The notes under the pieces are model-generated. The model was given only the letters and a program-made list of their open reading frames with translations. It had not been told where the DNA came from and did no database searches. Position numbers and translations under genes: made by a program. From NCBI RefSeq assembly GCF_036088315.1, contig NZ_CP107996.1, positions 4,057,001-4,121,000 on the forward strand: a stretch of DNA of 64,000 bases. The letters run 5' to 3'. Each line of letters opens with the position of its first letter. The first letter of the stretch is position 1. This DNA is from Streptomyces sp. NBC_00344. GTDB taxonomy: Bacteria; Actinomycetota; Actinomycetes; Streptomycetales; Streptomycetaceae. Below, in pieces: positions 36,375 to 45,071 of this stretch.

Positions 36375-36968
36375 TCAGCTGTTGTACGCCGTCTGCGCCC
36401 GCTCGAGGCCACCGGTGATCAGCGCCTCGACCGCGTCCGCCGCACGGTCCACCAGATAGTCGAGCTCCTTGCGCTCCGCGGACGAGAAGTCCTTCAGAAC
36501 GAAGTCCGCCACCTGCATCCGGCCCGGCGGGCGCCCGATGCCGAACCGCACCCGGTGATAGTCCGGCCCCAGCGATCTGGTCATCGACTTCAGACCGTTG
36601 TGACCGTTGTCGCCGCCGCCCAGCTTCAGCCGCAGCGCACCGTAGTCGATGTCCAGCTCATCGTGGATCGCCACGATGTTCGCCGTCTCCACCTTGTAGA
36701 AGTCCCGCAGCGCGGTCACCGGACCACCCGAGAGATTCATGAACGACATCGGCTTCGCGAGCACCACCCGGCGGTTCGCCGGCCCGGGCGGGCCCACCCT
36801 GCCCTCGACGACCTGCGCCCGCGCCTTGTGCGACTTGAACCTGCTCCCGATACGCCCGGCCAGCAGATCAGCCACCAGGAAACCGGCATTGTGACGGTTG
36901 GCCGCGTACTCGGGCCCGGGATTGCCCAGGCCCACGATGAGCCACGGCGCGGACGGATCGGTCGTCAT
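36375..36968 (-). CDS. pth: Peptidyl-tRNA hydrolase
   Basis: 197 residues from ATG 36968, GGGAG nine bases upstream. Pth motifs: [20 protein letters not shown] with the catalytic His in [26 protein letters not shown] and [12 protein letters not shown]. It releases tRNA from drop-off peptidyl-tRNA. Downstream of rplY on the same strand, after a strong hairpin. Confidence 0.95.
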   Translation of the reverse strand: MTTDPSAPWLIVGLGNPGPEYAANRHNAGFLVADLLAGRIGSRFKSHKARAQVVEGRVGPPGPANRRVVLAKPMSFMNLSGGPVTALRDFYKVETANIVAIHDELDIDYGALRLKLGGGDNGHNGLKSMTRSLGPDYHRVRFGIGRPPGRMQVADFVLKDFSSAERKELDYLVDRAADAVEALITGGLERAQTAYNS

Positions 36969-37003
36969 CTGCACGTCTCCCTGAGAACAGCCGGTGAACA
37001 GCA

Positions 37004-37039
37004 GGCCGCCGCCCGCGCCTGATGGCGCGGGCGGCGGCC
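37004..37039 (-). terminator. 16-bp hairpin between rplY and pth
   Basis: A perfect 16-bp GC stem, 37004-37019 with 37024-37039, closes a TGAT loop. It starts 27 bases after the rplY stop and ends 35 bases before the pth start. Either rplY ends here and pth has its own promoter, or the hairpin attenuates read-through. Confidence 0.65.
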
Positions 37040-37065
37040 GAACGAGAAATCGCTCAGGGCCTGGC

Positions 37066-37659
37066 TCAGGCCTCGGCACCCTCGGCCGTGGCGGCGTCGG
37101 CGTCAGCAGCCGGCTCCTCGGCCTGCGCGGCCACGATCTGGATGACGACCGCGTCCTCGTCCATGTCCAGAACGGTGCCGGACGGCAGCGTGATGTCCTT
37201 CGCGAGGATCGAGTCGCCCGCGTCCAGACCCTGGACCGAGACGGTGACCGACTCGGGGATGTGGGTGGCCTCGGCCTCGACGGTCAGGGTGTTGAGCACG
37301 TACTCCAGCAGGTTCGCACCCGGCGCCAGGTCGCCCTCGGCGTGCACCGAGACCTCGACGGTGACCTTCTCGCCCAGCTTGACCGCGAGCAGGTCGACGT
37401 GGGTCAGGGTGCGCTTGATCGCGTCACGCTGAACAGCCTTCGGGATGACCAGCTCGGTACGGCCGTCGATGTCCAGGCTGAGCAGGGCGTTGGCGGTCTT
37501 CAGCGCCATCATCAGCTCGTGACCCGGAAGGGAGATGTGAACCGGCTCGGCACCGTGGCCGTAGATGACCGCGGGAACCTTGTTCGCGCGACGGGTCTGG
37601 CGGGCGGCGCCCTTGCCGAACTCGGTACGGACCTCAGCAGTGAGCTTGACCTCAGCCAT
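37066..37659 (-). CDS. rplY: 50S ribosomal protein L25/general stress protein Ctc
   Basis: 197 residues with the L25 fold ([35 protein letters not shown]) plus the C-terminal TL5/Ctc domain and an acidic Ala-rich tail ([17 protein letters not shown]). It binds 5S rRNA. The long CTC form is usual for actinobacteria. Preceded by the prs terminator region at 37752-37819. Confidence 0.95.
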   Translation of the reverse strand: MAEVKLTAEVRTEFGKGAARQTRRANKVPAVIYGHGAEPVHISLPGHELMMALKTANALLSLDIDGRTELVIPKAVQRDAIKRTLTHVDLLAVKLGEKVTVEVSVHAEGDLAPGANLLEYVLNTLTVEAEATHIPESVTVSVQGLDAGDSILAKDITLPSGTVLDMDEDAVVIQIVAAQAEEPAADADAATAEGAEA

Positions 37660-37751
37660 GTGGCACTCCTCGTAGATGAAATGACGAAAACAGACGGGTC
37701 ACCCGGCCACGAACCGCGGCCTGCTACGAAGAGCGCGTCGATAACGGAGCC

Positions 37752-37819
37752 CCGTACGCAAACGTACGGCCTCCCTCGCCGAGCAACTCCGTGAGTCTAC
37801 CCGGCGAGGGAGGCCGTAC
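37752..37819 (-). terminator. Overlapping hairpins between prs and rplY
   Basis: An 18-bp perfect stem is formed by 37764-37781 and 37802-37819 (GTACGGCCTCCCTCGCCG and its complement) with a 20-base loop. A second 7-bp perfect hairpin, CCGTACG-CAAA-CGTACGG at 37752-37769, shares six bases with the first, so the two cannot form fully together. The large stem lies 29 bases past the prs stop and likely terminates prs; the overlap allows a switch. Confidence 0.7.
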
Positions 37820-37847
37820 TGAAATCGATCTAGGTCGAACCGGCTCG

Positions 37848-38825
37848 TTACGCCTGCTCCTCGAAGAGGCTCGTCACCGAACCGTCCTCGAACACCTCGC
37901 GCACCGCCCGCGCGATGGTCGGCGCCATCGAGAGCACCGTGATCTTGTCGAGCTCGAGGTTGCCCGGGTCGGGCAGCGTGTTCGTGAAGACGAACTCGCT
38001 CACCTTCGAGTTCTTCAGCCGGTCGGCGGCCGGACCCGACAGCACACCGTGGGTGGCCGTCACGATCACGTCCTCCGCGCCGTTGGCGAAGAGTGCGTCG
38101 GCGGCCGCGCAGATGGTGCCACCGGTGTCGATCATGTCGTCCACCAGCACGCAGACGCGGCCCTTCACCTCACCGACCACCTCGTGCACGGTGACCTGGT
38201 TGGCGACGTCCTTGTCCCGGCGCTTGTGCACGATCGCCAGCGGCGCACCGAGACGGTCGCACCAGCGGTCGGCGACCCGCACCCGGCCGGCGTCCGGTGA
38301 GACGATGGTGAGCTTCTGCCGGTCGACCTTGGCGCCCACGTAGTCCGCGAGTATCGGCAGCGCGAACAGGTGGTCCACCGGGCCGTCGAAGAAGCCCTGG
38401 ATCTGGTCGGTGTGCAGATCGACCGTGAGGATACGGTCGGCGCCCGCGGTCTTCATCAGGTCCGCGATCAGACGCGCCGAGATCGGCTCGCGACCACGGT
38501 GCTTCTTGTCCTGGCGGGCATAGCCGTAGAACGGCACGATCACCGTGATGCTGCGGGCCGAGGCCCGCTTCAGCGCGTCGATCATGATCAGCTGTTCCAT
38601 GATCCACTGATTGATGGGGGTCGTGTGGCTCTGCATCAGGAAGCAGTCCGCACCACGGGCCGACTCCTGGAAGCGGACGTAGATCTCACCGTTCGCGAAG
38701 TCGAAGGCCTTGGTCGGCACCAGATCGACACCCAGTGTGGATGCGACCTCCTCGGCCAGCTCGGGGTGGGCGCGGCCGGAGAAGAGCATCAGCTTCTTCT
38801 CGCCGGTCGTCTTGATCCCGGTCAC
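37848..38825 (-). CDS. prs: Ribose-phosphate pyrophosphokinase
   Basis: 325 residues from GTG 38825, GAGGAG upstream. Class I PRPP synthetase motifs: FANGEIYVRFQESARG, PFYGYARQDKKHRGREPIS (flexible loop), VDLHTDQIQGFF and the PRPP loop VLVDDMIDTGGT. It makes PRPP from ribose-5-phosphate and ATP for nucleotide and amino acid synthesis. It lies 144 bp downstream of glmU on the same strand, the usual glmU-prs order. Confidence 0.96.
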   Translation of the reverse strand: MTGIKTTGEKKLMLFSGRAHPELAEEVASTLGVDLVPTKAFDFANGEIYVRFQESARGADCFLMQSHTTPINQWIMEQLIMIDALKRASARSITVIVPFYGYARQDKKHRGREPISARLIADLMKTAGADRILTVDLHTDQIQGFFDGPVDHLFALPILADYVGAKVDRQKLTIVSPDAGRVRVADRWCDRLGAPLAIVHKRRDKDVANQVTVHEVVGEVKGRVCVLVDDMIDTGGTICAAADALFANGAEDVIVTATHGVLSGPAADRLKNSKVSEFVFTNTLPDPGNLELDKITVLSMAPTIARAVREVFEDGSVTSLFEEQA

Positions 38826-38969
38826 AGCACAGTCTCCTCAGACGTGTTGATTGCTGCTGGGCGAGCCAGCCGGCGGTATGTAACCCCGGGGTTGCCCCCG
38901 GGCCCCTGTCCGTAGGTCAAGGGGCGTGCGTCTATCACGGTACGCGCAGATGAACGTGACTGAATCCGG

Positions 38970-40457
38970 TCAGCTTTCGCCGCCGGACCCCTCCGACGCG
39001 GACTGAGCGGCCTGCGCTGCCGCACTTCCGGGGCGCTTGCGGGCCACCCAACCGTCGATATTCCTTTGCTGGCCCCGGGCGACGGCCAGTGCCCCGGCCG
39101 GCACATCCTTCGTGATCACCGAGCCGGCCGCGGTGTAGGCACCGTCCCCGACCGTGACAGGCGCCACAAACATGTTGTCCGAACCGGTCCGGCAGTGCGA
39201 CCCGACCGTGCTGTGATGTTTGTCCTGACCGTCGTAGTTCACGAACACGCTGGCGGCACCGATGTTGGTGTACTCGCCGATCGTCGCGTCGCCGACATAC
39301 GACAGGTGCGGCACCTTCGTGCCCTCGCCGATCGTGGCGTTCTTGGTCTCCACGTACGTCCCGATCTTGCCCTTGGCGCCGAGCTTCGTCCCCGGACGCA
39401 GATAGGCGAAAGGACCGACGGTCGAGTGCTCACCGACCTCCGCGCCGTCTGCCACCGTGTTGTCCACCCGCGCGAATCTGCCGACCGTGGTGTCGGTCAG
39501 CCGCGAATTGGGGCCGACCTCCGCGCCCTCCGCGAGATGAGTGGCGCCGAGCAGCTGGGTGCCCGGGTGGATGACGGCGTCCCGCTCGTAGGTCACGGTC
39601 ACGTCGATGAACACCGATGCCGGGTCCACCACGTTCACCCCGGCCAGCATCGCCTGCTCCAGCAGCCGGGTGTTCAGCAGTGCGCGCGCCTGGGACAGCT
39701 GCAGCCGGTTGTTGATGCCGACGATCTCCCGGTGGTCCCCGGCGACCGACGCGCCGACCCGGTGTCCGGCCTCGCGCAGGATCCCCAGCACATCGGTGAG
39801 GTACTCCTCGCCCTGGCTGTTGTCCCTGCGCACCTTGCCCAGCGCGTCGGCGAGCAGCCGCCCGTCGAAGGCGAACACACCCGAGTTGATCTCCCGGACC
39901 GCCAGCTGGCCCTCGGACGCGTCCTTGTGCTCGACGATGGCGGTCACCGCACCGCTCGCGTGGTCCCGGACGATCCGCCCGTAGCCGGTGGCGTCCGGCA
40001 CCTCGGCCGTCAGCACCGTCACGGCGTTGCCGTCGGCGGTATGGGTCGCGGCGAGGGAGGCCAGGGTCGTGCCGGTGAGCAGCGGTGTGTCCCCGCAGAC
40101 GACGACCACGGTGCCGTCGGGCTCGGCGCCCAGCTCCTCGAGAGCCATCCGGACCGCGTGCCCCGTGCCGTTCTGCTCGTGCTGCACCGCGGTGCGTACG
40201 CCGGGGTCGATGTCGCCGAGGTGAGTGCTGACCCGCTCCCGCTCATGCCCGACGACCACGACGAGCTGCTCGGGCTCCAGCTCGCGGGCCGCGGCGACCA
40301 CATGGCCGACGAGCGAGCGCCCGCTGATCTCGTGCAGGACCTTCGGAGTCGCCGACTTCATGCGGGTGCCCTCACCCGCTGCGAGTACGACGACCGCTGC
40401 CGGCGGGGTCTCCCCTGTCCGAGCGGAGCCGAGAACTTGGGGAGGATTCGCACTCAC
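38970..40457 (-). CDS. glmU: Bifunctional UDP-GlcNAc pyrophosphorylase / GlcN-1-P acetyltransferase
   Basis: 495 residues. N-terminal nucleotidyltransferase: VVLAAGEGTRMKSATPKVLH. C-terminal left-handed beta-helix with hexapeptide repeats and the acetyltransferase segment GTYVETKNATIGEGTK and GTVGSHCRTGSDNMF-like residues (HHSTVGSHCRTGSDNMFVAP). It makes UDP-GlcNAc for peptidoglycan. GTG start at 40457; the tail after QRNIDGWVARKR is low-complexity. Confidence 0.95.
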   Translation of the reverse strand: MSANPPQVLGSARTGETPPAAVVVLAAGEGTRMKSATPKVLHEISGRSLVGHVVAAARELEPEQLVVVVGHERERVSTHLGDIDPGVRTAVQHEQNGTGHAVRMALEELGAEPDGTVVVVCGDTPLLTGTTLASLAATHTADGNAVTVLTAEVPDATGYGRIVRDHASGAVTAIVEHKDASEGQLAVREINSGVFAFDGRLLADALGKVRRDNSQGEEYLTDVLGILREAGHRVGASVAGDHREIVGINNRLQLSQARALLNTRLLEQAMLAGVNVVDPASVFIDVTVTYERDAVIHPGTQLLGATHLAEGAEVGPNSRLTDTTVGRFARVDNTVADGAEVGEHSTVGPFAYLRPGTKLGAKGKIGTYVETKNATIGEGTKVPHLSYVGDATIGEYTNIGAASVFVNYDGQDKHHSTVGSHCRTGSDNMFVAPVTVGDGAYTAAGSVITKDVPAGALAVARGQQRNIDGWVARKRPGSAAAQAAQSASEGSGGES

Positions 40458-40526
40458 GGTGATGCCCTTCGGCTTCGGGTGATGGACAACCGAAGGATAC
40501 CGGGGCGTTTCCGGGCGGAAATGGGG

Positions 40527-40558
40527 GCGGGTCCTGACTGGTGACGGTCAGGACCCGC
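40527..40558 (-). terminator. Terminator of tRNA-Gln
   Basis: GCGGGTCCTGAC (40527-40538) and GTCAGGACCCGC (40547-40558) form a perfect 12-bp stem just after the CCA end of the tRNA on the minus strand. Confidence 0.7.
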
Positions 40559-40562
40559 ACGG

Positions 40563-40638
40563 TGGCTCCCCCACCAGGATTTGAACCTGGACATACGACA
40601 CCAAAAATCGCAGTGCTGCCTGATTACACCATGGGGGA
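40563..40638 (-). tRNA. tRNA-Gln (anticodon TTG)
   Basis: On the minus strand the acceptor TCCCCCA is matched by TGGGGGA before GCCA, so CCA is encoded. The D arm contains GGTGTAATCAGGCAGCA. The anticodon loop TTTTGGT gives TTG at positions 34-36. The T arm is CCAGG-TTCAAAT-CCTGG. Total 76 bases. The anticodon stem contains G-U pairs but is complete. It lies upstream of glmU on the same strand as in other Streptomyces. Confidence 0.9.
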
Positions 40639-40665
40639 TGGAACCCGTATCAACCGGACTTTTGG

Positions 40666-41290
40666 TCAGGTTGCCGGACTGGCGCTTAACACTATGCCGT
40701 ACCTCCAGCCCTCAATGCGACGACAAAGGCTGGCGCTCTTGTTTACGCGGATGGTCAAGCACCCGTGGTAGCCGACGCCGGTGTTCTGGCGGTTGGTCTG
40801 CGGCTTGTGCTTCTTGAGCGTCGCCTTGCCGAATGTGCTGCCTTCGCCGACGAGTTCAGCCCAGAACTGTTCGGCTGCCGGCACATCTGCGGATTCATGG
40901 ATGTGTCCATGGAACCGCAGGTGACCTGTGCCGACGTCGAGCAGGCGTAGCCATGCGAGGAAGGTGTTGATCATGTCCGGGTCGCTGTTGATGAACGTCA
41001 CGCGCTCCTGTCCCCCGTGGGCTTTGGTTCCTTCGGCCCAGTGGAGGCTGACGCCGACCAGGAACAGTTCTCGTTTGCTCAGGGGGCCGATCTCTGCCGC
41101 CGCGTCGCGCTTGGTTTGCTGCCGTTCGACTTCTCCGGCTGGTGAAGGGCGGCCCGGCATTGAGGAGGTCGTTGTTAAAGATCTTCAGGCGGTCGCGGAT
41201 CTGGCGCCGGCTCAGGCCCTCCCGCCGCAAGGTGATCGCCTGTTCCCGAAGTGCCTCGAAGTCGCCGTACTTGCTGCTGATTTCCGTCAC
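40666..41290 (-). pseudogene. Frameshifted and internally deleted tRNA-side gene
   Basis: The minus strand starts at 41290 with MTEISSKYGDFEALREQAIT and a helix-turn-helix-like GLSRRQIRDRLKIFNNDLLN. The same gene then continues in another frame from about 41160, with LSKRELFLVGVSLHWAEGTK, FINSDPDMINTFLAWLRLLD, LKKHKPQTNRQNTG and a C-terminal SASLCRRIEGWRYGIV. I recall intact actinobacterial relatives in which these parts are one protein with about 80 more residues between them. A deletion with frame change near 41140-41165 would explain the break. Function of the intact family is unknown to me. Confidence 0.65.
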
Positions 41291-41432
41291 ATCACGAGCT
41301 TCGTCCTGAATGCCAGTGTTTGGTTCGAAAGCCTGGGCGATTCACCAGTTCGAGTGGCAGCCTCGTATCGCACGTAACCTCCCGCAATGAAACACGTGGG
41401 CTGAACGGGCCCCCGCCCGTACGCTGGACGGC

Positions 41433-42743
41433 ATGAGCGCAACGGGGGCGAACGACGCCACGGCTACGGGACTGACCGCCCGTGGCTGGTGGTGGTGGGA
41501 ACGGCGGCGAAGTGCCGCGCTGGATGTGGGGCTGGCCGTGGTGTCGGCCCTCGAGTGTGCGTTGGAGGGTGTCGACTTCTCGGGGCAGGCCGGGCTGCCC
41601 GTGCCGGTCGGTGTGGTGTTCGGGCTGCTGGCCGGGACGGTGCTGGTGCTGCGGCGACGGTGGCCGATCGCGGTGGTGCTGGTGTCGATCGCGGTCACGC
41701 CGGCCGAGATGGGTGTCCTGATGGGCATCGTCGCCCTCTACACGCTCGCGGCGTCGGACATGCCGCGCCGGCTGACCGGTTCGCTGACCGCGATGGCGAT
41801 GGTCGGGACGCTGATTGTGACGTTCGTGCGGTTGCGGCACGGAATCGGCACCGACGAGGACGACCCCGGCATGCTGTTCGTGGTGCTCGGCTCGGTGTTC
41901 ATGTCGCTGGGGCTGACGGCGCCTCCGGTGCTGCTGGGGCTCTATATAGGGGCGCGCAGGCGGCTGATGGAGAGTCTGCGGGAGCGTGCGGACAGCCTGG
42001 AGCGTGAGCTGTCACTGCTGGCCGACCGGGCCGAGGAGCGTGCCGAGTGGGCACGTACCGAGGAGCGGACCCGGATCGCGCGGGAGATGCATGACGTCGT
42101 CGCGCACCGGGTGAGCCTGATGGTGGTGCATTCGGCCGCGTTGCAGGCGGTCGCGTTGAAGGATCCCGCGAAGGCGGTGAGGAACGCTGCGCTGGTGGGG
42201 GACATGGGGCGGCAGGCGTTGACGGAGTTGCGGGAGATGCTCGGGGTGCTGCGTTCGGGGGAGCCGGTGCGGGCGCCTGTCGCGGTGCCGTTGGCCGCTG
42301 TCGCTGCTGCCGCGGCCGCGGCAGCAGCCGCGGCGGGGGAGGACGGGCCATGTCTCGATGAGCTCGAGGTGCTGGTCGGGCAGTCGCGAGCCGCCGGGAT
42401 GGTGGTGGAGCTGTTGGTGGAGGGCGAGGTGGGGGCCTACGGCGCGCTGGTCGAGCAGACCGCGTACCGGGTGGTCCAGGAGGCGCTCACCAATGTGCAC
42501 AAGCACGCGGCTGGGGCGAAGACCTGGGTGCGGCTTGCGCACAGGGGAGCCGAGGTGGCGATGCAGGTGGAGAACGGGCCTTCGGACGCGGGGGTGGCCG
42601 ATGCGGGGCTGCCCAGCGGGGGGAACGGTCTGGTCGGCATGCGGGAGCGGGTGACCGCGCTGGGCGGGGTATTCGTCTCGGGGCCCACCGATGCCGGTGG
42701 ATTCCGGGTGTCGGCGGTGCTGCCGGACCAGTCGTCCGCTTGA
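41433..42743 (+). CDS. Sensor histidine kinase (HisKA_3 type)
   Basis: 436 residues with four to five N-terminal membrane helices (for example LPVPVGVVFGLLAGTVLVL). The dimerisation/phosphoacceptor segment is TRIAREMHDVVAHRVSLMVV. The ATPase domain has AYRVVQEALTNVHKHA (N box) and GGNGLVGMRERVTALGG (G box). A run of about 13 alanines near residue 290 links the two. NarL-type kinases usually sit beside a LuxR regulator, but none follows; a SUKH gene is convergent instead. Confidence 0.88.
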   Translation: MSATGANDATATGLTARGWWWWERRRSAALDVGLAVVSALECALEGVDFSGQAGLPVPVGVVFGLLAGTVLVLRRRWPIAVVLVSIAVTPAEMGVLMGIVALYTLAASDMPRRLTGSLTAMAMVGTLIVTFVRLRHGIGTDEDDPGMLFVVLGSVFMSLGLTAPPVLLGLYIGARRRLMESLRERADSLERELSLLADRAEERAEWARTEERTRIAREMHDVVAHRVSLMVVHSAALQAVALKDPAKAVRNAALVGDMGRQALTELREMLGVLRSGEPVRAPVAVPLAAVAAAAAAAAAAAGEDGPCLDELEVLVGQSRAAGMVVELLVEGEVGAYGALVEQTAYRVVQEALTNVHKHAAGAKTWVRLAHRGAEVAMQVENGPSDAGVADAGLPSGGNGLVGMRERVTALGGVFVSGPTDAGGFRVSAVLPDQSSA

Positions 42744-42816
42744 TGCTGACGCGTGGGCCGTCCGGTCGGAACCGCCGGTCCCGGTCGGGCGTGGCGGCCC
42801 CCCCTGCCGGGCCGGG

Positions 42817-43317
42817 TCAGCCGGCGCCCAGGCGGATGGGCTGGAGGCCGTTGACGAGGGTGCCGAGCCCCTGGTCGATGTCCTTGCCGAGGTACCAGTC
42901 GCCGGTGTGGTCGATGCTGTAGACGCGGCCGTCCGCGTCGATCGCGAGCAGCGCCTGGCTCTGGCCTTCCTCGCCGAGCGGTGCGATCTCGGTGCCGAGG
43001 GCGCGGCCGAGGTCGGCGAGGGTGCGGGCGAGATGGAGCCCGGCGAGCGGGTCGATGCGGACCGGGGCGGGCGCGGTCTGGCGGCCGGGGGTGGGGCCGG
43101 TGATGTGGAGTCCGCCGAACTCGGCCCAGGCTTCGACGGCGGCGGGGAAGACCGAGTGGCGGTGGCCGGCGGGTGAGACGTGGGCGCGCAGTGCGTCGGC
43201 CCATTGTTCGGCGCATCGGATGTCCCAGCGGCCCGGTTGCCAGCCCGCCTGGCGCAGTGCGGCGTCGACGGCGTCGGGGAAGCGGGTGCTCGGTGCGTCC
43301 GACGGGTGCGGCTCCAT
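42817..43317 (-). CDS. SUKH-3 domain protein (putative immunity protein)
   Basis: 166 residues. SUKH-3 features: FPDAVDAALRQAGWQPGRWD at the start, FPAAVEAWAEFGGLHITGP, and the end LLAIDADGRVYSIDHTGDWY. SUKH superfamily proteins often neutralise polymorphic toxins, including nucleases and deaminases. It starts 10 bp after the YwqJ-type deaminase stop on the same strand, the order expected of a toxin-immunity pair. Confidence 0.8.
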   Translation of the reverse strand: MEPHPSDAPSTRFPDAVDAALRQAGWQPGRWDIRCAEQWADALRAHVSPAGHRHSVFPAAVEAWAEFGGLHITGPTPGRQTAPAPVRIDPLAGLHLARTLADLGRALGTEIAPLGEEGQSQALLAIDADGRVYSIDHTGDWYLGKDIDQGLGTLVNGLQPIRLGAG

Positions 43318-43327
43318 CTGCGGTGGT

Positions 43328-43840
43328 TCAGCCCTTCTCGGTGGTGGGGTCGACGGCGCGTACGCCGAAGTGGGCGAGCATCGCCGAGCAGGAGCGGCAG
43401 GGTGGGGCGTAGCTGCCGTGCAGTGGGTCCCCGTCCTCGCGGATGCGCCGTGCGGTGATCTTGGCGTGTTTCAGGGTACGGCGGGCTTCGCCGTTGGTGA
43501 GGGGTTTGCGGGCGGCTCGTTTGGAGCGGGCGGCGTCGGTGGCGGTGACGTGGCGGGAGAGCAGGATCGCCTCGGGGCAGCGTCCGGTGAAGCGCTCCCG
43601 CTGGCTGTTGGTGAGGGTGGCGAGGAAGTCCTGGACGAGTGGGTGGAGCGCGGGGGGCTGGTCGGCCTTGCCCGCGGTGGAGGTGAGGGTGTCGGCGCCG
43701 CGTACGGAGAGCGCGGCGGCGACCGTGGGCAGGATGCCGTCGCGCCGGTGGCGCAGTTGTGGTGGCCGGGACTCGTTGCTGCTCCAGCGCAGGCGTGGAT
43801 CGCCCGACGGTCCGGTCTGTGGTGACTGTGTGGTGTGCAT
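43328..43840 (-). CDS. YwqJ-type deaminase (putative toxin-like domain)
   Basis: 170 residues. Deaminase-superfamily zinc site: CPE at residues 88-90 (GRCPEAILLSRHV) supplies the Cys and catalytic Glu, and CRSC at 148-151 (APPCRSCSAMLAHFG) the other Cys pair. This matches the YwqJ-related deaminases found as toxin modules of polymorphic systems. No signal peptide, PAAR, WXG or RHS delivery domain is present, so secretion or intracellular use is open. Pairs with the SUKH-3 gene. Confidence 0.8.
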   Translation of the reverse strand: MHTTQSPQTGPSGDPRLRWSSNESRPPQLRHRRDGILPTVAAALSVRGADTLTSTAGKADQPPALHPLVQDFLATLTNSQRERFTGRCPEAILLSRHVTATDAARSKRAARKPLTNGEARRTLKHAKITARRIREDGDPLHGSYAPPCRSCSAMLAHFGVRAVDPTTEKG

Positions 43841-44080
43841 GGCAGTGGTACCCCTCCCACCCCGCAGTGGCTGCTGCTGGTGTTACGCCCGCGAGTTGCG
43901 TGGGTCAGCCTGCCAAATGGGGCCGGTGGTGCGGAAGCTGGGGCATTGGATCGGTGTGTTGCGTCGGCTCGTCGTCACCCGAACGTGACAGTCCGTTACT
44001 GCGATGGAGGTGCGGGTCGCTGTCTTGCCCCAGCGCATAGGCTGTCGTCACCAAGCCATTCGCAGCAGGGGGCAACCGCC
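43841..44080. promoter_or_regulatory. Divergent intergenic region of deaminase/SUKH locus
   Basis: 240 bases separate the YwqJ-type gene from the SUKH-1-type gene. TAGGCT at 44038-44043 is a plausible -10 box for the plus-strand pair. No repeat strong enough to call an operator was seen. Confidence 0.35.
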
Positions 44081-45064
44081 ATGACGACAGGTCGGCTCGG
44101 GCAGCAAGCCGCGCCACCGAATGCGGCCTACACCGGGCAGCTCGTGAATTTCCCGGACCCGGTCAGGGCTGCGCGCCACCCCCGTGGTGTGCGGGTGGAC
44201 GGGAACGGGTTTCCGGTTTTCTCACCGTATGCGCGTGCCGCCGCCGAGATCGCCGAACCCCCCGAGGGGTTCGGCGTCGACGAACTGCGGCTGACGGACT
44301 ATGTGTCGGCCAACGCGGCGCTTTCCGCTTCGGGGCACGAGTTGTGGGACACGGTTCCGGAGGTGGCGACTCCGCACGGCTGGACGTGGCATCACGTGCC
44401 GGGCGGGCGCCGGCTCGAACTGGTTCCCGTCGAGGTGAAGGCGCTGCTGCGGCATCACGGCGGGCTTGCGACGGCGGCGGTCGACCAGTCGAAGCGGGGC
44501 ACGCGTCCGCTGCAGGACACCCGCCCCGTCCACTTCGGGCTGCCGAAGGGCTCGGTGGCGGTCGGCGAGCAGCTGGTTCTCGGTGCGGAGGAGGATCTGG
44601 GGTACCGGCTTCCCGGTGCCTACCGTTCGTTCCTGAAGGCGGCGGGCGGTTGTGCTCCGGTGGGTACGGCCCTCGACGCGGAGTTGGGCCTGCTGGTGGA
44701 CCAGCCGTTCTTCACGGTGCGGGACCAGGCCGCGATGAACGATCTGGTGTATGTGAACAAGTGCCTGCGGGACCATCTGACCAAGGACTACCTCGGTGTC
44801 GGATTCGTCCAGGGCGGTCTGCTGGCGGTGAAGGTCAAGGGCGGCGGGACCGGGTCGGTCTGGTTCTGCGCCTACGACGACGCCCGTGACGGGGACGACT
44901 GGCCGCCGGCGGAGCGGGTGGAACGGCTGTTGCTGCCGTGTGGCGACGACTTCGATGCGTTCCTGGACCGGCTCGCGGGCAATCCGCCGGAGCTGGAGAC
45001 GGTGGCGAATCTGATGGTGGATGGTGGCTTCGCGCAGGCCGTCCCGGTCTCGGCCGAGGGGTGA
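44081..45064 (+). CDS. SMI1/KNR4 (SUKH-1) family protein
   Basis: 327 residues from ATG 44081, GGGGG upstream. The C-terminal two thirds has the SUKH-1 pattern: EDLGYRLPGAYRSFLKAAGG, then WFCAYDDARDGDDWPPAERV and CGDDFDAFLDRLAGNPP. The N-terminal 140 residues (WHHVPGGRRLELVPVEVKAL) form a separate domain that resembles a small toxin-like or HNH-like fold, though I see no complete metal site. It is followed by the deaminase/SUKH-4 fusion after 7 bp, indicating one transcript. Confidence 0.75.
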   Translation: MTTGRLGQQAAPPNAAYTGQLVNFPDPVRAARHPRGVRVDGNGFPVFSPYARAAAEIAEPPEGFGVDELRLTDYVSANAALSASGHELWDTVPEVATPHGWTWHHVPGGRRLELVPVEVKALLRHHGGLATAAVDQSKRGTRPLQDTRPVHFGLPKGSVAVGEQLVLGAEEDLGYRLPGAYRSFLKAAGGCAPVGTALDAELGLLVDQPFFTVRDQAAMNDLVYVNKCLRDHLTKDYLGVGFVQGGLLAVKVKGGGTGSVWFCAYDDARDGDDWPPAERVERLLLPCGDDFDAFLDRLAGNPPELETVANLMVDGGFAQAVPVSAEG

Positions 45065-45071
45065 TGAACCG

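Noticed and set aside
38882..38893. AACCCCGGGGTT palindrome between glmU and prs
   Set aside because: Short GC palindromes are frequent at this base composition; not supported as a terminator or operator.
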